Assembly: GCA_004335635.1 (NCBI GenBank)
Contig: QAXH01005222.1
Location: 1-64,000 of the forward strand
DNA length: 64,000 nt
Source of the DNA: Chloromonas sp. AAM2
Taxonomy: Eukaryota > Chlorophyta > Chlorophyceae > Chlamydomonadales > Chlamydomonadaceae
Reading direction: 5' to 3'
Part shown: positions 46,934-58,200 of the stretch, in pieces
Layout of the letters: the number at the start of each line of letters is the position of its first letter
Numbering within the stretch: the first letter of the stretch is position 1
Notes under the pieces: model-generated
What the model saw: the letters and a program-made list of their open reading frames with translations, nothing else
Database searches by the model: none
Told to the model about the DNA's origin: nothing
Made by a program: the position numbers and the translations under genes

Positions 46934-48669
46934 ATGCGATTAACAAATTGTAGTATTGCATTTGCAAAGAAACCACCTAAAATGATCCAATGCGGCATTC
47001 CATGCTCGACGGCTTGCCCACAGCACAGTGCCCGGAGAGCGGCTTTCACTGCTGCACCACGGTTGCCTAGATGTCATAGAGCGATAGTCCGGGCTGGTGA
47101 GGAGGTGGGTCTGCCTTATGATTCGGCTGCCTGTCACGCAACCACTGGCCAGCCATCAAACCATCACCTGTGCATGATGTCTCCAGGGCTCCAGCAGCCC
47201 GCCACCACCAGCCCCTGCGCCAGCGCCAGAGCAAAAGTACCAACGGACGTTCAAGTCACTGGGCAGCCAGGTCATTGAACAAAACACTGATTTTGAGGTG
47301 TGAATGGGTTCCTGCATCGCTCCTGATGGCTGTGGGTTCAGGGAAACGGGATGATCAGAGCCGTCAGGCAGTCCAGGTACAGATGGAATGATATACCATC
47401 CTGTGCTGTCATGTTGGCTGTCCTCAGGGCCCTGCATGCACATGACACAAACACATTTCTTGCATAACACTTGCACTTGTCGCAGTCTGTTGACTACATT
47501 CGATTGCAGCGCCCATGCAGCACATTCAGCCACATCACACACAGTCATGCAGTGCATGGACGCATGTACAAGACAGGGACCCTTTGTATGCCCAGTCCTG
47601 TCATGCACTGCCAGAATGCTGCAATGCTCAGTCATTATTAGCGGGTGCACATGGCCTTGGTCACCTGCATGGTCACATACTTGGCATGCATCACATGGTC
47701 TTCTACAACTGCCGGCCACTTGATTGCAGGAGCCCCCCGCCAAGGACATGTGGGAAGGAGAGAGCTACGCGGTGAGTTGACACAAGGATACGGCCAGCCA
47801 ACATGCCGTTTGTTGGGAAACCCTCGCCATCAAGGATGTATGCAGGCATCGGCACTGTGTCGGGGCAGACAGCATCTGCACAAGGGGGCACGTGGCTTAC
47901 AGATAGGAGTAAGAATGTGCGGGGCCCGAACAAGCATTGGCCAACGAACTTTCTGTGGCCAGCCGGGGACCAGCGCAGCATTGCTACTCACCGTGCATTT
48001 TTGCTGCTCCTGTAATCGGGTGTCTGATATCAGGGACAGGTGCCAAGCTGGCTGGCTCGAAATGTCATGATGACATTGAGGGCTGTGCCAAGTGAATTGC
48101 CAAGGAAAGTATACTGTTCTCCTGTTCACAGGCTGTGGGAGAGGTGATGGAGAAGTGGTTCCTGCCCTTCCTAGTGGTGCTGGGCCTGGTGTGTGGCGGC
48201 TATGCTGCTAACACCTACAACGAAGACGCAGACGTTTTCATCAAGCCGTGAGTACTCCAGGCACTTGTGTCATACATTGCGTTGTGACTGTGGCTCGGTT
48301 AGCAGGGACAGTGTTGATCAAAGGCAAGGGGTGACTGGCTGACTTCATGAATAGCAGAATAGCATGGGGATTGCATCATGGAAGACATGCATATTGACTG
48401 GCAACGCACGTGTTCTCATTTCTGCTGCGGCATGACATGCCCTGTGGTCGTTGGTCAGCGAGTGACCTATCATCTTGCGTGCTGACTGTCATGTATGCCT
48501 TGCTCCAAAGGTGACCGCTACTGGCCCTGCCTTATGTGTGCATATCAGGTCGTCACCCATGCATAATGTATCGTGCGATCTTGATGCATGCAGGTCCTCT
48601 GGGCCAGACCAACTGCCCACGGTGGTACCTGCTTCGAAGCTTCAGCCAGCCCCCACACTTGACCAGTGA
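46934..48669 (+). CDS. Small organelle-targeted single-pass membrane protein, function unknown
   Basis: Five exons in phase: 46934-47104, 47187-47297, 47730-47771, 48132-48247, 48594-48669, giving 171 residues (155 from the alternative ATG at 46982). The first exon looks like a transit peptide (Arg/Ser/Ala/Cys-rich, HSARRAAFTAAPRLPR, possible cut near VRAGEE). A Pro/Ala linker follows, then a conserved-looking soluble segment (KYQRTFKSLGSQVIEQNTDF, KDMWEGESYAAVGEVMEKW). One transmembrane helix follows (FLPFLVVLGLVCGGYAA), then an acidic loop (YNEDADVFIKP) and a Pro-rich tail. This suits a thylakoid or inner-envelope protein of photosynthetic eukaryotes; mitochondria are an alternative. I do not recognise the family. 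Confidence 0.72.
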
Positions 48670-48765
48670 ATTACAAGCGCCCCTGCCACCCAGTCAGGAA
48701 GCAACTACCCCAAGGTTTTCCAGCCAATCACTAACCTGACCGAAGTGTGACCAGTGTGCAGTCTT

Positions 48766-48770
48766 TGTAA
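48766..48770 (+). terminator. Candidate TGTAA poly(A) signal, membrane protein gene
   Basis: TGTAA 97 nt after the stop codon. It lies in the tail-to-tail spacer (48670-49256) with the WD40 gene, which otherwise holds no supported gene. Confidence 0.55.
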
Positions 48771-49029
48771 CCACACAACAACAACAGCTGAGAGGTGCAT
48801 CACAGCTGGGTCGAGTGCTCACTACAATGACAGTTGTGTTGGAGGACGGCGTGAGAGAATGACCTGACGAACATTATTGAAGGACATGATTGAAGCTGAT
48901 GTGCTACCAGTTCTGAGGTGACTACTACCAGTAGTAGTGAAAGTCTCTGCTGTGCCTGGTGTTCAGGCTCTGCTCTCGCGCGGCATCCCCTCTATCCTCC
49001 CCAACCTTGTTGAGAAGATCTTCAACATC

Positions 49030-49034
49030 TTACA
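49030..49034 (-). terminator. Candidate TGTAA poly(A) signal, WD40 gene
   Basis: TTACA on the plus strand, i.e. TGTAA for the minus-strand gene, about 223 nt beyond its stop codon. Confidence 0.45.
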
Positions 49035-49256
49035 AGAGACGTACAAACTAGTACAAGTGCAGATCCAAATCTTGATCTAAATCATGGTGACATGTGACCG
49101 GGTGTCTGGCATCTTTGCGTCAACTATACAAACAGGAGGTAGTGTCACACTATCGTGATCAAAATCAAAGCATGTCGAGCACAAAGGTATGAAGTTCCTG
49201 CAGGTCATCAGAATCAGAATCCCAGAGACCACACACAGACAAAAACGTGCCACGTG

Positions 49257-52200
49257 TTACATGGTTCCCTGCAGCACCGCCAGTGCCACATCCTCGGGTC
49301 TTGGCCGCACATACTGCGCCACTCCCCGTGTGCTGCACACCTCTCGTTGCTGCTCCTGAGCGTCCCACAGAGAGCTGCAAACATGCGCACATGCCCCAGC
49401 CGGGCAGCAGGCGTCTTGCCCAAGTCGTCAAGTTCAAGGCAGCCCGGTTGGACAGCTGAAAGCCGTGTCTCATGCATGGGTTGCTAGCGTGCACAGTGTG
49501 TCCTGCTGTGTTCTTTACAAACAGTATCTTGATGTCTTGGTTTTGTGAAGGAAGAGCACGGAATCTTCTACCGTTGACCAGCTAGAGATTGCCTCAGCAA
49601 GGTGGTCAAAAATAAGGGTTTGCATGTCCGGGTGGATAATGTGGTCAATCCCATCCTAACCTTCTACAGCTCACCCAATACAAAGCCATAATCAGAGTAC
49701 TTACAGATAGGCCTTGATGTCTGCCATGGGCTGGTGCAGTTTAAGCCCGAGTTGAGCAGTGCTCGAGTAGTAGAAACGGTCCGAAACAAAGAAAGGGTTT
49801 GTGTTTTGTCCTCCTGCGGTTTTGCCCTCATAATCCATAATGCTTGTATGTGGGCAATTTTAGTGATCCTGGCCTACCTGAACAGTTCGTCTGCTCACCT
49901 AATCTCAGGCTTAGCAGTGCGGGACGCCACCCAGTCGGGATGCAGCTGCTTGGTGGGCCTGCGCAGATCAACCCAAGTAACCACCATCAGTAACCACCAT
50001 CAGTAACCACCATCAGTAACCACCATCAGTTGTGTTTGCCACGGACAATTATCACCATCAATGATGTGCTCGAGGTTAACTTGTAACAAGCAACTCAGGT
50101 GAGCACCTTGCTCTTCACAAGTGTGTAGAACCTTGCTCTTCACAAGTGTGGCCCAGAGCACCCTTTGGTCTTGTGACTGCTCAACCCTGTACACGACCGG
50201 GTCTGCAGCCGTCTGCAGCCATCTTGGGTGTCAGCCTAGAAATGGAAGTGAGAAGTGTACCTGCACATTGACCTGTGCTTGAGCAAAAACACAAGCAAGA
50301 CAGTGCCTGACAAGTGCGAAGGACTGCACAAACGCTCACTTGGGTGCGAAGACAGTTGCCCCAAGGGCCTGTAGGTTGGTGTAGAGCCGGACCCCAGGTG
50401 GAATATTGGTGGTCAGTGCGGCTGCACGTCTCATTGCCTCGGCCTGTTGGTGGGGGGCCAGGGGGGCCGGGGGGCAAGGGCCCGCCTGCGGACACACACC
50501 GCTTGATCAATTGCAACAAAGCGACGAAAAAGCGTGGCAGCAGAGTACTTCGCTGAGATTCTTACACAGATTCCAGCGCTGCGGAGCTCAGGGATGCCGC
50601 GGTGGCACGGGTAAAGCTGCATCAACGGCCTTGATAATCATCATTACACAGTTGATTCAGTGCGCGTATGTGATACCGACACAGCCATGGCACCCTGCGT
50701 TACACTGGCACAGCAATACGGTGTCGCTCTCCATTCCACCTGACTGAGAGTGGTGCTGCGCTGCATCCAAGAGTAATGAACCACGTTGGAATGCGGCGAT
50801 TGGAATGCTGATTGCCAGAGCACCAGTTGGCCCAGGGTGTATGTGTAACAACGAGGGCTTATCCAAGTACACACAGATGCCAGCGATCAGGCAGGCAGGC
50901 AAAGGCGGCCATGGTAAAGCTGTGCGAAGTAAAGTGCGGCATTCAACTGGATCTGGTGTGGGCATTAGCTGCAGCCTTGACTACACACTCTGCACCTCTG
51001 TTGGGCATTAGCTGCAGCCTTGACTACACCTTCAGCACCTCTGTAGGCTGCAGCATCATAGTGCTTACTGCAAATCTGGTGTCAATGCGTTGGTTTCAAC
51101 TGTGAGCGGTTACCGTACCAAAGCAGACAACCACTCTGATAAGAAGGTACGCTCTATCATAGTATGGCACCTTGTGTCTTGGATATATATTGATTGATTT
51201 GTTACAGCAAGGAAGCCGTCAGAGGACGCGGGATGGGATGTTGTACCGCCCCTGAGCAAGAAGAAACAAGCAAGGCTTACATATATCTGTACCATTGTGC
51301 CGCCGGTAGCTTGTGCCTATGGTGCAGTGCATCAGTGCCCGCACCTGAGCAAGCGCTTCCATTCGCTCCACAATGCCCAGTGTGCTGTTGAATTGGGGGA
51401 GGTCGAGCGGCGGCTGGCCGACCCCCTGGTCCGAGTGCCTGGCCTGGGCCGCTATGGTGGGGGAGGTAAGGCAGGGAGAGGCGAGCATCATGCTGTTGGC
51501 GATGGAGGCAGGGGGGCGCCAACGGTCAGGGGAGACGCCTGCGCGCGTGTGTGTGGCTTCAGCTCAAAGCAACAAATGAACAAGGAGTCAAACTAGATCA
51601 CGCACTATGGCGTTCCTTTATGTTTGCAGCCCAGCCTAGATCAATCACCCGATGGTATTGAGGCAGTCACCACTGAGAGAGTCACAATGGAAACAGCCAC
51701 CAGGAAAGTCGCTCAGTCAAGGAGACCACGGTGTCCTATTCCCATGGCATGACTTCGTTTACACAGGCAACAACAATTCAGTGTGGTTCTGACCCTACCA
51801 TGTGACCCATGCTTCCTCAGCTAGCTGCTGCTGATGTAATCACGATGTCAGGAGACAGGGTTAACTACAATACATAAAAGACAGGGTGAACTAACTAGCT
51901 GAGTGGCTAACCTTGCCGTTCCTGCACCCGGACCAAAGCCAGTTGATCTGTTAGCTGGCCCACATCCGCCACAGCCGGCGCCACAGCTGGACCTTCAACT
52001 GTCGTAACTGCCGGTGTGACCCCAGTCGGTTTCTGCCGGTTCGCCTGGCTGCGTGCCCTGAGCTCTTTCAGCAGCGTCGCCATGTTGGGCTTGTACCCTC
52101 GGTACGGCGAGCGGGTCACCTGGGTTCAAATCCAGTAGACTATCTACTGACAGTAGATTGTCTCTTAACACCAGCAGCATTTGGACTTTGGTACTTTGCA

Positions 52201-55200
52201 CCAGCAGTCCGTTGCAATGCGAGTGTGAACCTGGTGTTGTACATGGACGCTTGAGAAATCTTCAGTATCATTTGTGAGACGATACAGATGCAAAGCGACA
52301 CTCACTTACCGGGGTGGGCGGATTTGTGTCATGAGCGTTGCTGGTATCGTTGGCACCGGTGGTGTGGATGCGGTGGGATGTGGCGGCGGGGGCGGGGCGG
52401 GCGCGGGAACCCCGGGGCCCACGCAGGCCAAAAGCACCTGCGCAATCATGAACTGTTTGAATCACACTGAACAATCATGCTCAGAAGCTGAGAAGCTGAA
52501 GATGTGAAACGGCACACACACACATGTCGGCTGCTGCTATGCGCCTGGGTTGGTTGGTCTTGCAGTACAGTGGATGGACCATGATAAGCCATGTAACGAT
52601 GAGAAGATGAGAAGAGAGAGAGGTTCTTACAACACCTGGTAACCTCAGGACAGACACAGAGACGAAGCACCACTTGCAAAACAACCGACCCAACTACCAT
52701 GCCTCTGGACCCCAGGCCAATAAACTGAGGCCAGCGACAGGCAGACAGGCGGCATCAAAGCAAGCACAAACACACAGGGCCCCGCCCGCGGCCCGCTCCA
52801 CCCACTTACCCGCCCGTCCCGCCGCCAGCGGGGACGCCTGCTGCTGTGCCAGTGCGCGGGGAGGGGCTTGTCTGCTGGGGCTGGGTGCCTCGCTGCCTGT
52901 AGGCAATGCCACACCCGAGCGATCTGGGTGCAACCCAAAAGATCAAAATCAGAACTAAAAGAAAATGAAGACAAAACAAAGAAAACAAGAAAAAAAGTAA
53001 TGACGGTGGTTTGGACTTTGCACCAGCAGTCAACACCACGAATTGCATGAGAATATGTAAGGCAGTTGTGAGAGTATATTGATGTTGTGTATGGATGCTT
53101 GTTGCCATCTTGTGATCTCCTTGTGTCTCTGTTTTAACTGCGCATGTTGTGTTTTTCCATCGTTTTCCAAGTGGTACACATTTCAAACAGAGTGCAAACA
53201 ACCTGCAAGGAAACTGACTCAGAAACAACCTGCAAGGAAACCGACTCAGAAACTGATATAATGATTTGCTCCCTCACCTGAAGCCCCGTCTTCTGTGGGA
53301 CCATACAGATGTACAAATCCACGCACTCACCAGCGGCAATTACCCGCCCTGGCACGGCAGACACAAAATCCGTAGTCTGGTACGACTCCTCTGCGCTCCG
53401 CCCGTCCCATCCTTCACCATCATTCGCATCCATCCTGTCGCTTGTGCCACCATCACCAGAAGTCTCAGCCAGATGCATCAGCTGGCTGCCAAAAAACGCT
53501 GCTTGCTCAAACTCGTGATGCCGCTGCTGCTGCTGCTGCTGCTGCTGGGCCCCGGATGCACCGCTTGGTGACGGGCTATCACGTGCTGCATCCCGTCGGG
53601 TTGATGAGCTGTCACGTGCTGGTTCACGTGCTACTGATGGACTGCCATGGTCGGGTGCATGGTGTGTGTTATCATCACAGGGCCAGGCGTCCTCACTCGC
53701 GCCTGTGGCTCTATTCCCACCTCTGTTTCTATCACTGATGCCGCCACTGGCCGCCGCACATGCAGGAGTTGGCAACTGGGTGACGGATGCTTCACTTCCC
53801 GGACCCTTTAGATCCTTGACCTCAGGCCTGGTTCCATTTACAACTGGACCAGGGCTGCTATGTGCACTGCTACCACCACTACCCACACCATCATCATCAC
53901 CAGGTTGCCAAGGCTCTGAGTCATGCCAGGTTGGCACCGGGTTTGCGCCGGGTAAGTCGCCTCTGCTGGCCTGTGCTGCTGCTGACTGCTCCTGCACCGG
54001 CCAAGCCTGTGCTGCGTGGTCCTCTACTCGCTCCTCATGCTGCCGTTTCTGCTGCTGCTGGTACGTTGCTTGCTGTTGCTGCGGCAGCAGCGGGTGTGGC
54101 TGCATGCTGTACATACGTGGTGTTAGCATATTCTGTGGCCCACGGCTGTCTTCCGTGCCCCGTCTGGATGCTACCAGTGCCACATGACTGGGCACAGCAC
54201 GTGGCTCATCCTCCTCGTCCGTTTCTCTGCCCACGTGTGATCCGTTACTGCCCACATGGGTGTCCCCAGCCAGCGCACCCTGCTGCCATGGCTTGCCACT
54301 CCCTTGCCCCTGCTGACTGCTACCTCTACCACCAGTAACCTCCACCCTGTTTTGCCACCCTGCTTCGTCCTCTTGCCGGCCATTACCGCCATCTGCCGAG
54401 ACAGCCATGCTGTTTGTTTCCCCTGCACCATAACGTTGGCGTCCCTGCCTCCCACCCGCCTGCGCCATGCCCGCTGCCCCGAGCATCCCACCCTGCAAGG
54501 GCCTGCCAGAACCCGATCCAGCAGGCAGCTCAGGGCCTTCGTCGGTTTCTGGAAACGTCCGCCAACGTGGGGCATGTGCATCGCCCGTTTCTGGCTCGGG
54601 AGCACTGTCCCATTGCGGGGGCTGCATGCCAGCAAGTGCCTCCGAGAGGTCTTCCTGTTGCTTGGATGCAGCTCGGCCGGATGCACTGTTCAGCAATGGC
54701 GCGTCCTGCTGTGGTCTGGAATTGTCCATCAAGGGCAGCACATCGCTCAGATCTGTAGGCAACAGTACACGGACAACGACTGAATGCTTAGAAACGCTTT
54801 GCAACAACCGGGCAATTCGTAGTGAAGAAGTGACTAACACATCCACATGATTACAATGTAGAGTTCCGCTGTTTGGGCTGGTCTACTAGGGACGGCACAT
54901 CGCTCACACCTGTGGCAGCAGCACCCAGGCCACTGAGTAATCAGGTAGAACAGTACCCAGGCAAGGACTGACTGGGCTTGGCAGTGCCTTGCAGCAACCA
55001 TGTAATCCAGAGGAATGGACTCGAGAGAATCATAGCCAAAAAGCCGCATGGGCACAAAAGTTGTTGGGGTAGGGTAGTGAAGCTTCCTCAAAGTAAACTG
55101 TAAAGCGGTATATTCACGTAATTGCAGCGTTGATAATCACCCCGGCAGGGCTCTTCCAGTGACTGAAACCAACCCAACGATTCACACTGTTAGATGTGAC

Positions 55201-58200
55201 CACAACCAACTAACAGACTCCCAATCCACTTGCCTATTGGTGGGGCGGGTTGGTCTGTCAGCCAGCTGCGGCCTGCTGACCATAGGCAACCAACCAACCA
55301 ACTAACAGGCTTCCAATTCACTTGCCTATTGGTGGGGCGGGTTGGTCTGTCAGCCAGCTGCGGCCTGTGGGCAGGGTGCCGGGCTTGAGGGCGGGGCGCA
55401 CCCCCACAGCCGCCTCAACACTGCTGCCACCAATACCAGTGGCAGCAGGGGGCAGCATGCTCGTCAGCCTGGACAGCACAGGCATTCGATTCAAGTCCTT
55501 GATGTGAACAGTGATGGAAGTGAGCCCTGGCAGTGAGCCATCCCTCATGCCGGCTGACTCAGCGAAAGTGTGTGTGTGGCTCTGGAAAATGGGTGAGGCA
55601 AGGGGGTTGCATACAGAGGGAGAAGCAAGGTTGAGGACAGGCCGAGCAGCACATTGCTTTGCCTGAACAACACAGGCATTGATTAAGTTCATGTCCCTGG
55701 TGTGCGCATTGACATGAAGACAGCAACATGGGGCCATGCCAAGACATGAGCGGCAATGTGTGGACAACAATGGTAGAAGAAAGTTGAGTGTTTGCATCCA
55801 CGCATTCATGAGTACAGCAGTCACTGCCAAGTTACTCACTAGCGATACGGCTACCAGCCCACCTACCTGTAGCTTCCCGGCAGGTGCTCAACAGCTGCTG
55901 CCAGTCCTCCTAATGCATCCAAGTAAGCCTGTGATGAATCCATATCCGAGGGGATCTCATCCCCGGCCAGGAAGGGGAGCTTGCACTGAATGGCAAAATG
56001 GCAAAGGGTGGCAGACACAAGATGCTGCGAAAGCAGGGCGCACGGGCGAAAGAAGGTGGGGCCTGGCGACGACGCTGACAGACAGGCTGAAAGACGTGGG
56101 TGGGCATGCATGCAACGATATTGTTTGTGTTGTTGTACGTTTGGAGCTCTTGTTCACGCTGTAGACGTACACTTTGTGGGGTGTCTGATTGAGTCCGGAG
56201 TACCCCTGCCCGCACTCGGGGGTCTGTCGCATCCTCCTTAGCAGACAGTCCCATGACCCACATGGGGCAGATAAAGTAGTAACTGCCCATGCTTTACATT
56301 AGGTACAAAGGTTAGACTACTACACGAGCTAACACATCCCGGCAGCAATGCTTTACAACCACAGCTAAGCGCTACCCTGACTGGCAGGGTGCGACACAGG
56401 TGTTGATAATGCGCCTGAAGTTTGGTGGGCCGCCCCTCTCCAGCATAGTCAGCAGTTAATACGATCAAGGATACAATGTGCCGGTTTTGCCGGTCTCGTT
56501 TGCCAGTCTCTGTTTTCGTCTGTTTCCGTGGAGAACGATGGAAAAAGACCACTAAAACACGGACCTGCAGTTGGGTGGTGCTTCCTTCCCTTACACAAGC
56601 ATACACAGTCAGGCGCACACTGGGTTGAAGGGAGTCCTTGGACACGGCCATTAACCCTTGCAGCAGTGCCTTGATTAGCAAGAGATTGAGAATGAAAACC
56701 AGTCTTTGTGTTGGTTTTGCCAGGTGTGCCATCTTTTTCTCGCTTCATCCCAATCATCAGTGATGTGTACGGTCAGGGGTGTTGCTCAGGGTTTGGCCGC
56801 CTTCAGGATGGCTTCACAGGCCGACTTCACATCCAACAGCCGCCTCCGGCTTGAGTGCAGCAACAATGCAAATTCCGTGCCTAATGACAACCCTATTTCC
56901 ATGGATGCTAGAACGCGTACCTGCAGTTTGGTCGGCCGTCCCTCTTTGCCACAAGCGTACATGGTCAAGCGCACAGCGGGTTGAAGGGAGTCCTTGAACA
57001 CAGCCAGCTCGGAGCCAGGGGACAAGAAACCGCCAGCCACCAGCACGTGGGGCACCTGTGTGTGTATGTATGTGTGCTTTCTTATGTGTGCGTGTATGCT
57101 TGTGCAATTTACATCGGACGATGGAGCAATGGTTGAGAAATCGACACATTTCAAAAGCCAGGCATCAACACAAACCTCAGGCATTTGCAACGGTATGATA
57201 TCCCTGATGCGAAAACGTCAGCATAAGCGGACATTCCAGGATATGCAGTTCATCCTCGCCACGCCGCCTGTCACAGCATTCACCCATGCGGTTGAAGTGA
57301 CCCTATGTCACACAGGTCATGAACGAACGCTCATTCTACAGGCCTCTCAGCTTACCTGCCACTGCTGCACGTTGGCCCATGTGCCTGTGCTCAGGAGCGT
57401 TACACTGCTGCCCGCAGCAGACCCTGCAGCAGGAATGAAACAACCACTGTGAGTGGGAATGAAAGAGCAACTGTGAACTATGGGCAACGGCATCAATATC
57501 AAGTTTTTGGCCTGCGTTTTGACAGCCAATGACCGTGACATGAAGAAACAAGGCGGTAGTAGCATGGGCAAGACCACGTGACCTTTCTGGGCTTGATGCT
57601 TGTCAGGCGCGAGATTCTTGGAGAGATATCGTGGTCTGCTGCACTACCATAGGTTGAACCATGATGATTCATGACTGCGCCTGACATCACATCTTACAGC
57701 TCCGGCAGAACGATAGCGCAACCACACAGACGCATGCAGGCACGCACACGCGCACACCCACGCACACACCTGTCGTGACCATAAGGTATCCCCCATCGCC
57801 ACTGAATGCCACGTGACCGTGACCCCCCAGCACCCTGCTGTGTACCCGCCTCCACGTGTGCTCGCCCGGTGTCTGCGGCTGGTAGACGTGCAGCCAGCCG
57901 CTGTCCGATGCCACGGCAAGCAGCACATCCGTTCGCGCTGAACAAACAAGGAACCAGACACAACTCTGTCAAAAGTCAAGAATGTTAAAGTGCCCAGATC
58001 AGCGTCCGATCTCTACACATGCACACAGGCATACATGACAATAGGTGACAGAGACGAGGCTGAATACAGTCTTGAACAAAGCCTCGGACGCCGGCACGGC
58101 CGCGCACCTACGGCTGGTGTGTCCACAAGGAAAGGCTATGCACGATGTTATGCACTAAAAATATGCTCATATCACGCAATGCTGCTGAGAATGACAGAGT

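Noticed and set aside
53666..54338. Long plus-strand frames rich in Cys/Leu opposite the WD40 gene
   Set aside because: Shadows of CAG/GGC-rich coding sequence in the 54752-53278 exon.
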